Of a stretch of 18,941 bases of DNA, positions 1 to 7,319 are shown piece by piece (positions within the stretch are counted from its first letter, which is position 1; each line of letters opens with the position of its first letter). A program made the position numbers and the translations under genes. The notes beneath the pieces were generated by a model. It did not search any database. It was not told the origin of the DNA and saw only the letters and a list, made by a program, of their open reading frames with translations. The stretch comes from Chloroflexota bacterium (GTDB lineage: Bacteria > Chloroflexota > Limnocylindria > Limnocylindrales > CSP1-4): the NCBI GenBank assembly GCA_013813905.1, contig JACCQX010000005.1:1-18941 (forward strand), written 5' to 3'.

Positions 1-869
1 AGGTCTTTCGGCGCTCCAACATCGCCAACGACTACCCGGTCCTGCCCGACGCGACGGGGACCATGCCCTGGCTGGCGGAGCCCGAGCGGATCGCCGTGAC
101 GCAGGAGCGCGCCAACACCCAGGCGCGGCAGTTCTGGCAGCGCTCCTCCTGGACCCGCGCCGCCAACATCACCAATGAGGAGACGGAGCTGCGCCCCATC
201 GCGGACTCCGTGTCCGCCCAGGGCACAGCGGAAGGGATCGACTTCGGGGCGGCCGACGCTGCGGAGATCCGCAAGGCGGAGGACGAGCGCTACGCGTGGC
301 TCCGGCACGCCTCCGTGGTCTGGCTGGACCTGCCCGACGCGGTCTACCGCGGCTACGTCGGCGACGAAGAGCTGCTGGGCCAGCCGCGCGAGGACGATCC
401 GCCACCGTACGACCTGCTGCGCCAGGAGATCCTGCGCCTGGAGCCGCAGATGGTCTACTTTCCCATGGCTGTCGGTGGCCACGTGGACCACCAGCTCTGC
501 CGAGACGTCGGCCTGGCCATGCTGGCCGAGGAGCGCCGCTGGGTCATGCCGCCGCCGGAGATGGTCGACCACCTCACCTTCTATGAGGACTTCCCCTACG
601 CCTGGTGGTCCGACTTCACGGGTCCCGATGACCTCGACACGGTTTTCCGGCTGCCCCTGGGCCTGTCCCTCGAGGCGCGCTATAGCGACATCAGCGAGAT
701 GATGGAGCAGAAGGCGGCCGGCATCCGGCTCTACGCCAGCCAGGTCACGCGGCTCTTCGAGAACGACCAGGGCCTGCTGGATGACCTGGCCGGCTTCCAC
801 GCCCGCGCGGCGCTGGCGGGTGGCGTGGAAGGCTACGCCGAGCGCTACTGGAGCGCCGTCCGGCCCTGA
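1..869 (+). CDS. PIG-L (LmbE-like) family deacetylase, 5' end missing
   Basis: Probable Zn-dependent N-deacetylase of the PIG-L/LmbE family, which removes acetyl groups from GlcNAc-type sugars on lipids, thiols or polysaccharides. The reading frame is open to the first full codon (position 3), so the true start lies upstream; the ATG at 63 is internal. The family's N-terminal metal-binding HPDDE motif is not in the window and should lie just outside. The second metal motif is visible at 480-491 as HVDH, in the context AVGGHVDHQLCRDVG. The segment AEDERYAWLR followed by VVWLDLPDAVYRG is also typical of these enzymes. The stop is TGA at 867-869. The next gene starts 47 bp downstream on the same strand and is GT87-like, which fits a role in envelope glycan modification. 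The substrate cannot be told from the sequence. Family assignment is fairly secure. Confidence 0.85.
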   Translation, partial: VFRRSNIANDYPVLPDATGTMPWLAEPERIAVTQERANTQARQFWQRSSWTRAANITNEETELRPIADSVSAQGTAEGIDFGAADAAEIRKAEDERYAWLRHASVVWLDLPDAVYRGYVGDEELLGQPREDDPPPYDLLRQEILRLEPQMVYFPMAVGGHVDHQLCRDVGLAMLAEERRWVMPPPEMVDHLTFYEDFPYAWWSDFTGPDDLDTVFRLPLGLSLEARYSDISEMMEQKAAGIRLYASQVTRLFENDQGLLDDLAGFHARAALAGGVEGYAERYWSAVRP

Positions 870-916
870 CGCTCGTCGGATCGACGGCCGTCCCAGAGGG
901 GCATCCGCGCCGTGAC

Positions 917-1957
917 ATGATCCTGGCGCTGGCGGGCCTGACCATCTTCGCGCTGCTGGGCGGCGCCACCGCCAACCATGCGGCGAACCACGGGCGACCC
1001 GAGGCGTGGCTGGCGCTGGCTGCCGTGCCGGTGGGCCTGCTGTTGGCGGTCGTGCCGGGCAGGCGGCTGGTCTTTCGTCGGCCGGTGCTGGTGGGCCTGG
1101 CCATCGCCGCCGGTGGCCTTTGGCTTCGTCTGGTGTTCGCCGGCATGCCGGAGACGGCCGACCAGCTGATCGTGGGCCGCGCCGCCCTGGAGAGGGTGCT
1201 ATCAGGCGGCAACCCCTACGGCATCGGCTATGCCGAGTCACAGCCGCCCGGATCGCCCTACGTCTACGGGCCGCTGGCCGTGCTCACCTCGCTGCTGCGC
1301 GCGCCCGGCGAGGCGCTGGCCGCGGCCGGCACGATGGCCCTGCTGGCGCTGACGCGCAGCTTCCTGACGCTGGGCGTCTTCGCCGGCTTCATCTTCGTGG
1401 TCCAACTGGGATCGTCCGGGATCAACGATTTGCTGCCGGGCTTCCTGCTCATGGCCGGCCTGGTCACGCTGGAGCGGCATCGCGTCGCGGGCGGCATGCT
1501 GCTGGCGGTGGCGGCGGCCGTGAAGCCCTACTGCCTGGCCTGGTTCCCCGCGGCGATGGGCTACGGCGGAGTGGCCACGGTCGCCGCGCTGGTCGGCGTG
1601 ACGGGCATCCTCTGGAGCCCGTTGCTGGCCTGGGGACCGGCCAGCTTCCTGCGCTCCGTGGAGATGGCCGCGGCGATCCATCCCGAGCCGGAGAACAGCC
1701 TCAACATGCCAGCACTGCGCGTCCTGGCCGTGCCGCTCGCGCTGGCTTCCCTGTTGGTTCGGCGCTGGTCACTGATGGTGCTGTCGGGAGCGGCGATCTT
1801 CCTGGTGGTGCTATTCCTGGACCGCTGGGCCAGCTACGGCTACTGGCTGGTGGTGCTGCCCATCCTGGGGTTGCTCGCCGAGCGCTGGCTGCGAGAACGC
1901 GCGCTGCGTAGGGGGGCGATGTGGCCGTTCGAGCTACCGGACACCCTCCGCAGGTGA
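917..1957 (+). CDS. GT87-like polytopic membrane glycosyltransferase (DUF2029 type)
   Basis: Integral membrane protein of 346 residues with about nine or ten hydrophobic segments spread over its length and no soluble domain. Motifs resemble GT-C fold mannosyltransferase-like proteins (GT87/DUF2029): GGNPYG followed by YVYGPLAVL in the first large loop (about residues 97-120), and a Lys-containing AAAVKPYCLAWF segment in mid-protein. Members of GT87 use polyprenyl-phosphate sugars on the outer face of the membrane. An acidic residue at ETADQ lies where these families often carry a catalytic Asp, but I cannot confirm the equivalence. The ATG at 917 is the only good start; a weak purine stretch (gagggg) lies about 15 nt upstream. 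It follows the PIG-L gene by 47 bp and may be co-transcribed with it. Its stop lies 14 bp from the stop of the convergent GT4 gene. Membrane nature is sure; the exact family is likely but not certain. Confidence 0.7.
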   Translation: MILALAGLTIFALLGGATANHAANHGRPEAWLALAAVPVGLLLAVVPGRRLVFRRPVLVGLAIAAGGLWLRLVFAGMPETADQLIVGRAALERVLSGGNPYGIGYAESQPPGSPYVYGPLAVLTSLLRAPGEALAAAGTMALLALTRSFLTLGVFAGFIFVVQLGSSGINDLLPGFLLMAGLVTLERHRVAGGMLLAVAAAVKPYCLAWFPAAMGYGGVATVAALVGVTGILWSPLLAWGPASFLRSVEMAAAIHPEPENSLNMPALRVLAVPLALASLLVRRWSLMVLSGAAIFLVVLFLDRWASYGYWLVVLPILGLLAERWLRERALRRGAMWPFELPDTLRR

Positions 1958-1971
1958 TGCCCCGATCCGAC

Positions 1972-3237
1972 TCAGGCCGCCGTGCGTGCCCCCGCCGAAC
2001 GACGCCTGACGGCCGCGGCGCCGGCCTCGTAGATGTCGCCCACCTCCGCGATCATGCGCTCCAGGCAGAAGCGCTCGTGCACCAGGTCGTGGCCGGCGCG
2101 AGCAAGCGTGTCGGCCAGCGGATGGTCGTCCAGGAGGCGGGTGATCGCCCCCGCCAGCGCCCCCGCGTCGCGCGGCGGCACGAGCAGGCCCGTCACGCCA
2201 TCGTCGATCATCTCCGGGATCCCGCCCACATCCGTGGCCACGACTGGGCGGGACAGCGCCATGGCCTCCAGGATCACCAGGCCCTGCGCCTCTCGATAGG
2301 AGGGCAGCACGGCCACGTCCAGCGCGGCGGTCACGGCCGGGACATCGTCCCGTCGCCCGGTGAAGACCACCTTCGCTCCGGGGCGGGCCTTTCGCGTGCC
2401 GACGCACCGCTCCCCCTCACACTCGTCGCCCAGCAGGCCCAGACTCCTCGCCTGCGCTTCCAGCGCCTGCCGCCGGGAGCCCTCGCCCACGATGAGCAGC
2501 CGCGCGTCGGGGACCCGCTCGAGGACCTGGGGCCACGCCTCCAGCAGCGTCGGGTGGCCCTTCTCCGGTTCCAGGCGGGCCACCACGCCGACCAGCGGTG
2601 TCCCCGCCGCGAAGCCGTACTCCTCCGGGAGCGTGCAGCACGCCTCCTGATGGTCGTAGCGCGAGAGATCCACGCCGTTGTAGATGAGCTCGACCGGCAC
2701 CGTGTTGCGCCCCTCGGCGCGCAGCTTGGCCTTGATGGCCCGGCTGACCGCCACCAGCTGATCCATGGACGGTGTGAGGGCACCCAGCAGCGCGCGATCC
2801 ACATCGCTGCGGTAGCGGCTGGAGTGGACCGTGCTTACGACGTAGGGTCGCGGCAGCCCACGTTCCCCCAGCGCCAGCGCGGCGCGCATGCCGATGATCT
2901 CCGCGCGGTACATGTGCAGGTGGAGCACGGCGGGTGGCCGCCCCGCCAGGAGGCTGACCACCTGCCCGAGCGCCGCGGCGTCATCCGGCTCATCGATGAC
3001 CGTCACCGGCACGCCCAGGGCACGGAAGCGCCGCACGGCGGCGCCGTCACTCAGTGTGATGACGGACAGGTCGTAGCGGCTTCGGTCCAGGCGTTCCAGC
3101 AGCGACCAGACATGCTCCTGCGCGCCGCCGTTGGATCCGGTGGCCACGAGCTGCACCACCCCGATGCGCCGCCCGCCGGTGAGGGGCGCACGGACCGGCT
3201 GGTCGAGACAGGGGTCGGTGGCGGGCGGCGCCGTCAT
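1972..3237 (-). CDS. Glycosyltransferase family 4 (GT-B fold)
   Basis: Cytosolic retaining glycosyltransferase of 421 residues. The N-terminal half carries a nucleotide-binding-type start (RIGVVQL, then GSNGGAQEHV at about residues 35-43). The C-terminal domain has the usual GVVARLEPEKG, LLIVGEGSRR and VVFTGRRDDV segments and an EX7E pair at Glu316 and Glu324 (YREAQGLVILEAMA). The start ATG at 3235-3237 is chosen because it overlaps the upstream stop as ATGA, the classic sign of translational coupling; a longer frame to 3294 lies inside the preceding gene. Two insertions are odd: residues about 195-205 with a Cys-Cys pair (EACCTLPEE) and residues about 271-287 with two more Cys (DECEGERCVG), where relatives usually have short loops. 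It is the last gene of a three-gene minus-strand operon with an Acetyltransf_6 protein and a GT2. Donor and acceptor sugars are unknown. Confidence 0.9.
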   Translation of the reverse strand: MTAPPATDPCLDQPVRAPLTGGRRIGVVQLVATGSNGGAQEHVWSLLERLDRSRYDLSVITLSDGAAVRRFRALGVPVTVIDEPDDAAALGQVVSLLAGRPPAVLHLHMYRAEIIGMRAALALGERGLPRPYVVSTVHSSRYRSDVDRALLGALTPSMDQLVAVSRAIKAKLRAEGRNTVPVELIYNGVDLSRYDHQEACCTLPEEYGFAAGTPLVGVVARLEPEKGHPTLLEAWPQVLERVPDARLLIVGEGSRRQALEAQARSLGLLGDECEGERCVGTRKARPGAKVVFTGRRDDVPAVTAALDVAVLPSYREAQGLVILEAMALSRPVVATDVGGIPEMIDDGVTGLLVPPRDAGALAGAITRLLDDHPLADTLARAGHDLVHERFCLERMIAEVGDIYEAGAAAVRRRSAGARTAA

Positions 3238-4592
3238 GTGCCCACCGTTCGGCTGATAAGCAGCCGATGGATGGGTTCGTCGACGGCGCCCCACTCGTAC
3301 TTGTAGGGCTCGTTACCGCGCAGGAAGTCGAAGCGGCGGCGGCCCGCCGCCAGGCGATCCCGCACGTAGGCCGCGGTGCCCGTCACGCCGGGCGACAGGT
3401 CGCGCGCATCGGGCTCCATGCCGGCGTTGTAGAAGTAGCAGGTAGTCCCGTCGTCAAAGCCCACGGTGGCGAAGATGAGGCGTCCCCCGACCTCCACGCG
3501 CCCCAGTTGTAGTTGCCCTTCTTCGCCCTCCGCCGCCTCCAGCTCCGCCAGGCGGTGCAGGAACCGACGGCTTCGATCGCCCCCGGGTGTAGCGGGAAAC
3601 AGACCTTCCTGCCCCCAGCGCGTCTGGTGCAGGTCGATGAAGACGTCGACCGCCTCCGGGCTGGGCTCGACCAGCCGGAAATCCACCGGCCCGACTGACT
3701 CCGCCCGCCGCATCTTGCGCCGGATCTCGTGGCGCGACTTCTTGCTCAGGCCCGCCAGGTAGGCCTCCCAGTCGCCGTCCCCCGGCAGCGTGGCGACGGG
3801 GCAGACATCTTCCTCCTCGCGCAGCACCTGCCACTCGTGCGTGGCCGCGGCGTCCTGGAAGGCGCTCCCCAGGGCCGGCAGGAACGGATCGTCGTCGCGC
3901 AGCCGGCGCAGGTCCACCACGTCCCACGGCTGATGGCCATGGTCCGGGTCGGGTGGTCCGGCCAGGCTCGCCACGAGGGCCTGTGCCACGGCCGGGAGGT
4001 CCGCCGGTGCCGCCAGCGCCGTGGCGTAATCGGCGTGATAGGAGGCGCCCATGAAGATGGCCTTGGCGTCCGGCGAGACCGCGGAGACCTGGCGGCTCGA
4101 GTGGCGCAGTGCCGTGCGGGTCGCCGCGTCCGTGGGCTCCACCTCGTGGCGGTGCATGAGCGGCACGATGGCCACCAGCTCGTCCGCGTCGAGGTCTCCG
4201 TCAGAGTGCTGCTCGCCGTCCGGGCCGGGACGCGCGGCCGTGAGGCACAGGTACTGCTGATGGGCCGTGTCGCCATACGCGTCCCACCACGCCCGATGAA
4301 GGGTCCAGCGGCTGAAGGGTGTCGCGGCCGGGGTCGCGGCGAGGAGCCGGTCCCAGGCGTCGCGCGGGATCGCCTCGAAGGGCACCGAGTGGCACACGAG
4401 GTCGGCCGCATCGGTCTGCTCGGCCGCATCGGTCCGGTGGTCCGGTTCCGCGGCGCCAGCCGGCGGGTTCGAGGGCGTGTGCGGGGGCGAGATGGTGGTG
4501 TCGATGGGGAGGGGCATCAGCCAGTGAGGGGGCGTGTTCGTGAGGAGACGAACGGCCGTTAGGGCGTTCGAACCAGGATGGGAGGATACCAT
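3234..4592 (-). CDS. GNAT-fold Acetyltransf_6 (BioF2/FemAB/CelD-like) protein
   Basis: Protein of 452 residues. The first 65 or so residues are Pro/Ala/Asp-rich and probably disordered. They are followed by a double GNAT-like fold of the FemAB/CelD/BioF2 type: PFEAIPRDAWDRLL (71-84), the basic helix SKKSRHEIRRKMRRAE (283-298), CYFYNAGMEPD then SPG (about 385-402), and the near-C-terminal signature FDFLRGNEPYKYEWG (421-435). Family members transfer acyl or aminoacyl groups in exopolysaccharide, wax or peptidoglycan pathways; here the neighbours (GT4, GT2) point to glycan decoration. ATG at 4590-4592 is taken as start, 19 bp after the GT2 stop with a GAGG-like sequence ahead; an ATG at 4515-4517 is a reasonable alternative and removes 25 low-complexity residues. 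The stop overlaps the GT4 start as ATGA. An in-frame 15-bp repeat lies in the disordered region. The substrate is unknown. Confidence 0.85.
   Translation of the reverse strand: MVSSHPGSNALTAVRLLTNTPPHWLMPLPIDTTISPPHTPSNPPAGAAEPDHRTDAAEQTDAADLVCHSVPFEAIPRDAWDRLLAATPAATPFSRWTLHRAWWDAYGDTAHQQYLCLTAARPGPDGEQHSDGDLDADELVAIVPLMHRHEVEPTDAATRTALRHSSRQVSAVSPDAKAIFMGASYHADYATALAAPADLPAVAQALVASLAGPPDPDHGHQPWDVVDLRRLRDDDPFLPALGSAFQDAAATHEWQVLREEEDVCPVATLPGDGDWEAYLAGLSKKSRHEIRRKMRRAESVGPVDFRLVEPSPEAVDVFIDLHQTRWGQEGLFPATPGGDRSRRFLHRLAELEAAEGEEGQLQLGRVEVGGRLIFATVGFDDGTTCYFYNAGMEPDARDLSPGVTGTAAYVRDRLAAGRRRFDFLRGNEPYKYEWGAVDEPIHRLLISRTVGT
4402..4434. repeat. Short in-frame tandem repeat in the disordered N-terminus of the Acetyltransf_6 gene
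   Basis: The 15-mer tcggccgcatcggtc occurs perfectly at 4402-4416 and 4420-4434, a period of 18 bp. In the minus-strand protein it encodes repeated T-D-A-A units around residues 54-64. The period is a multiple of three, so copy changes would keep the frame. It lies in a linker rather than a folded domain. Confidence 0.7.
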
Positions 4593-4611
4593 CGCGCCTC
4601 GCCGGGACCCC

Positions 4612-5430
4612 TCAGCGCGAAGGGCGGCGCTCTCTGCCCTGACCGCCGGGGGCACGGCGCACCCGCCGATGGATGAGCGGGATCCGGAGCAGGTCGAGCG
4701 CCACGCGCCAGGCCATGGACGGCCGGACCCGCAGGCGCGACCCACGCTTGTCCGACCACTGCACCGGGATGACGGCCACGCTGTAGCCGCGGCGCCGCGC
4801 GAGGTGGATGACCTCCGCGTCGAAGACGATGCTCAGGATCCGCTGCCGCTTGAACAAGTCCTGTGCCACCTGCCGGCGGAAGCCCTTGAAGCCGCATTGC
4901 GTGTCCGGCACGTCACCGGTCACCCAGGCGGACGCCAGCAGGTGGAAGAGACGCCCTAGCAGGCGCCGGTGGAGCGGCTGGCTGGCGCGGCGGTCGCTGC
5001 CATCGGGATGCACGCGGCTGCCCAGGGCCAGGTCGTGGCCCGCCAGGGCCTCGGTGAGCAAGGGCAACTGGTCGGGCGGCGTGGCCAGGTCCGCATCGGC
5101 GAACACCACGAGGTCACCGGTGGCGGCCAGCATGCCCGCGCGTACCGCGGACCCTTTGCCCTCATGCGGCCGGCGCAGCATCCGGAGGACGGGCTCCGAG
5201 CCGGCTGCCTCTGGTCGAGCCGCCACGATGTCCGCCGTACCGTCTGTGCTGCCGTCATCCACGACGAGCACGTCCCACCTGCCCAGGTCGTCCGCGGAGC
5301 GACCGCGCTCGCGCTCGGGACCGCGACGCCGCAGGTAGCCGAAGAGCTCGTCCAGAGCAGGACCGATGCGCTCCGCCTCGTCATACGCCGGCAGCACGAT
5401 GGAGACGCTGGGGCGAGGTATCGAGGGCAT
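4612..5430 (-). CDS. GT2 glycosyltransferase, dolichyl/polyprenyl-phosphate beta-glucosyltransferase (ALG5)-like
   Basis: GT-A fold enzyme of 272 residues. It begins directly with the GT2 core: PRPSVSIVLPAYDEAERI (residues 6-23), VLVVDDGSTDGTADIV (54-69), HEGKGSAVRAGM (89-100), and the metal/nucleotide DxD as DADLATP (112-118). The segments DTQCGFKGFR (176-185) and FDAEVIHLARRRGYSV (203-218) are characteristic of dolichyl-phosphate glucosyltransferase-like proteins. These make polyprenyl-phosphate-glucose (or a related sugar) on the cytosolic face, the donor used by GT-C enzymes such as the GT39 and GT87 proteins nearby. There is no C-terminal membrane anchor. ATG at 5428-5430 is chosen because the GT2 core starts within ten residues and a -10-like TACCAT sits 8 nt upstream; the longer open frame is Arg/Pro-rich and runs through the divergent promoter. 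First gene of the three-gene operon. Confidence 0.9.
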   Translation of the reverse strand: MPSIPRPSVSIVLPAYDEAERIGPALDELFGYLRRRGPERERGRSADDLGRWDVLVVDDGSTDGTADIVAARPEAAGSEPVLRMLRRPHEGKGSAVRAGMLAATGDLVVFADADLATPPDQLPLLTEALAGHDLALGSRVHPDGSDRRASQPLHRRLLGRLFHLLASAWVTGDVPDTQCGFKGFRRQVAQDLFKRQRILSIVFDAEVIHLARRRGYSVAVIPVQWSDKRGSRLRVRPSMAWRVALDLLRIPLIHRRVRRAPGGQGRERRPSR

Positions 5431-5516
5431 GGCCCGCGATGGTAACGGCGCAGGTCCTTTGGGATCGAGAGGTACCCCTCGGAGGCGCACGGACCCATTG
5501 CTAGACTGCACCGGCC
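5431..5516. promoter_or_regulatory. Divergent promoter region between the GT2 operon and the GT39-like gene
   Basis: This 86-bp gap separates two divergently oriented starts. On the minus strand TACCAT (top-strand 5439-5444) is followed by 8 nt and the GT2 ATG. On the plus strand TAGACT (5502-5507) is followed by 9 nt and the GT39 ATG. Both match the -10 form TANNNT, and the short distance implies leaderless or nearly leaderless mRNAs; no good Shine-Dalgarno is present on either side. I see no clear -35 match. The centre holds a near-palindrome, listed separately. Promoter activity is inferred. Confidence 0.5.
5466..5481. promoter_or_regulatory. 16-bp near-palindrome, candidate shared operator
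   Basis: The sequence CGAGAGGTACCCCTCG is self-complementary except for one mismatched pair. Its centre (5473/5474) is exactly equidistant from the first base of the GT2 ATG (5430) and the first base of the GT39 ATG (5517), 43.5 bp from each. That places it between or across the expected -35 regions of the two divergent promoters, a good position for a dimeric regulator acting on both. No regulator is identified. Confidence 0.4.
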
Positions 5517-7319
5517 ATGTGGCTTCCCCTCGCCCTCTTCCTCGTCGCCCTGGCCGTTCGCGGCCTGACGGCGGCCGTCTTCGGCGATCCGGCCTACCCC
5601 GATTCCTTCTATTACGTGAACCTCGCGCGCGGGCTGGCGGACGGTAACGGACTACAGGTCGACTACATCTGGAATTTCGTGGATGTGGGCGGCCGGCTGC
5701 CCGCCGAGGGGCTCCTGCCCATCCCCTCGAATGCCCATTGGATGCCACTGGCGGCGCTTATCCAGGTGCCCTTCATCTGGCTGCTGGGTCCGACGACGCT
5801 GGCCTCCGGGCTGCCCTTCTGGCTGGCCGCGGCGCTGACCGCTCCGCTGACCTGGGCCATCGGGCGTGACGCCGGCCTGTCGCGGCGGACATCCGCGGTC
5901 GGGGGCCTGCTGGTGGCCATCCCCGGCGCAGCATCACCGTTCCTGGCTCAGCCCGACAACTTCGGTCTTTTCATGCTGCTGGGCGCACTCAGCTTGTGGG
6001 CCGGTGCCCGAGGCATCCGCGGCGATCGCCGCTGGTTCGTGTTGGGTGGCCTGTTGGTCGGACTGGCAACGCTGTCACGCAACGACGGCGTCCTGCTGGG
6101 CGCGCCCTTCGCGCTGGCCTTTTTGGCGGACCTGGTGCGGCGGCGGCGGTCAGGGTCGGATCGTCTCGAGTCGCTACGGAACCCGGAACCCCTGCGCATC
6201 GGCTGGCGTGCTGCGTTGCTCTGCGCGGGCGCGTTCCTGCTGGTAACGGCGCCCTGGTGGCTGCGCCAGATGCATGAGTTCGGGACGCTTTCGCCCTCGA
6301 GCGCCAGCGGCCGCATCCTCTTCATCAACGAGTACCGCGAACTCTACAGCGTGAGCAGCCAGACGACACTCGAGAGCTTCCTGGCACAGGGGCCGGCGTC
6401 CCTGCTGAGCAGCCGCGTGGCTGGCCTCGGCGCAGCGCTGGGTACCTTCGCCGCCGTGCCCCTGCTCATCACCATGGCGCCCTTCGTGATAGTCGGCGCC
6501 TGGTCGCGCCGCCGCGACAGCGCCTTCTTGCCGTGGATCCTGTACGCCGCGATCCTCTTCGCCTTCAGCGCCCTCGTCTTCGCCGTGCACGTTCCGCAGG
6601 GCACGTTCCTGCACTCGTCCGTGGCGCTGCTGCCGCACGCCTATCTGCTTGGCCTGGTTGGCATCGAGCGGACAGTGCGTGTCGTCGCCGCGCGTCGTAG
6701 CGGCTGGGACCCCGAGCGTGCCAGCCGTGGGTTCGCGGCCATCGCGGTGGGCACGATGCTGCTGGGGGCCGTCGGGGCGAGCGTCCTGACGACGCGTTCC
6801 TGGGCTGCCGACCAGGCCGTCCGCAAGGGGATGTCCGTGGCACTTGCGGATGTGCCCTCGAGCGACCGTCTGGCCAGCCCGGACGCCGGCGCGTACCGCT
6901 ATCACGCTGGACGCGCCGGGATCGTGACGCCGGACGATCCACTGATCGTCATCGAAACGGCGCTGCGCACCTATGACGTCCGCTGGCTGATCCTGGAGCG
7001 CGCGCACATCGTGGAGTCGCTCGTCCCGGTGATGAAGGGAGACGTGCGCCCGACCTGGCTCTCCGCGCCGGTCTTCATCCTTCCCTCACCAGCCCAGGTG
7101 GAGGGCACGGCACCGGTGCCCCGAGCCGTGCTGTATGCCGTTTGCCTCCAGCTGGACGACACGAGGTGCCACACTGACCGACCCAGGCGAACGACTGTGT
7201 GGAGGCATGAAGGCAAGAACGGCCCGGAGCACGACCTATACTCGGCCGTCATGGAAACGGGAACCGTCGACGAGCCGAGCGCCGACACCCTCTACGCTGA
7301 GGCCGAGGTCGTGCCATGA
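5517..7319 (+). CDS. GT39-like (GT-C, ArnT/PMT-type) membrane glycosyltransferase
   Basis: Integral membrane protein of 600 residues with about ten transmembrane segments in the first 430 residues, then a soluble C-terminal region. The first loop carries PDSFYYVNLARGLADGNG (residues 28-45), equivalent to the GT-C catalytic-Asp loop with acidic Asp29. NAHWMPLAALIQVPF (72-86) follows, like the downstream substrate-binding stretch of dolichyl-phosphate-mannose-protein mannosyltransferase-type proteins. Such enzymes move sugars from polyprenyl phosphate onto proteins, lipid A or glycans outside the cytoplasmic membrane. The divergent GT2 gene could make its donor. ATG at 5517 sits 9 nt after a TAGACT box without a Shine-Dalgarno. 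The last 50 or so residues are Arg/Asp-rich and look unlike the family; a TATACT sequence and an internal ATG (7251) lie inside this tail. The stop overlaps the response-regulator start as ATGA. Confidence 0.8.
   Translation: MWLPLALFLVALAVRGLTAAVFGDPAYPDSFYYVNLARGLADGNGLQVDYIWNFVDVGGRLPAEGLLPIPSNAHWMPLAALIQVPFIWLLGPTTLASGLPFWLAAALTAPLTWAIGRDAGLSRRTSAVGGLLVAIPGAASPFLAQPDNFGLFMLLGALSLWAGARGIRGDRRWFVLGGLLVGLATLSRNDGVLLGAPFALAFLADLVRRRRSGSDRLESLRNPEPLRIGWRAALLCAGAFLLVTAPWWLRQMHEFGTLSPSSASGRILFINEYRELYSVSSQTTLESFLAQGPASLLSSRVAGLGAALGTFAAVPLLITMAPFVIVGAWSRRRDSAFLPWILYAAILFAFSALVFAVHVPQGTFLHSSVALLPHAYLLGLVGIERTVRVVAARRSGWDPERASRGFAAIAVGTMLLGAVGASVLTTRSWAADQAVRKGMSVALADVPSSDRLASPDAGAYRYHAGRAGIVTPDDPLIVIETALRTYDVRWLILERAHIVESLVPVMKGDVRPTWLSAPVFILPSPAQVEGTAPVPRAVLYAVCLQLDDTRCHTDRPRRTTVWRHEGKNGPEHDLYSAVMETGTVDEPSADTLYAEAEVVP
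7237..7242 (+). promoter_or_regulatory. Candidate -10 box (TATACT) inside the GT39 3' end
   Basis: TATACT is the closest match to the bacterial -10 consensus that I noticed in a promoter-like position in this window. It is followed by 8 nt and an ATG at 7251. That ATG is in the GT39 frame and would give a 22-codon peptide whose stop overlaps the response-regulator ATG. A promoter here would let the regulator be expressed apart from the GT39 gene. The hexamer about 17 nt upstream (caagaa) does not resemble a -35, so this stays tentative. Confidence 0.35.

Noticed and set aside
883..892. 10-bp palindrome GACGGCCGTC between the PIG-L and GT87-like genes as an operator.
   Set aside because: CGGCCG-centred palindromes are common by chance in such GC-rich DNA (a similar one lies at 4551-4560), and no promoter is visible beside it.
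1921..3306. 461-codon open frame on the + strand opposite the GT4 gene.
   Set aside because: It is His/Arg/Gln/Asp-rich with no recognisable domain and mirrors the conserved GT4 on the other strand.
3234..4745. Longer start of the Acetyltransf_6 gene at 4745.
   Set aside because: It would overlap the GT2 coding sequence by over 130 bp and add residues with no conserved features; the ATG at 4592 or 4517 is more plausible.
1..5430. Mycothiol- or bacillithiol-type pathway, because a GT4 (MshA/BshA type), a PIG-L deacetylase (MshB/BshB type) and an acetyltransferase occur together.
   Set aside because: No MshC/BshC-type ligase is present, the acetyltransferase is FemAB/CelD-like rather than MshD-like, and the PIG-L gene is on the opposite strand. 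A surface-glycan role is simpler.
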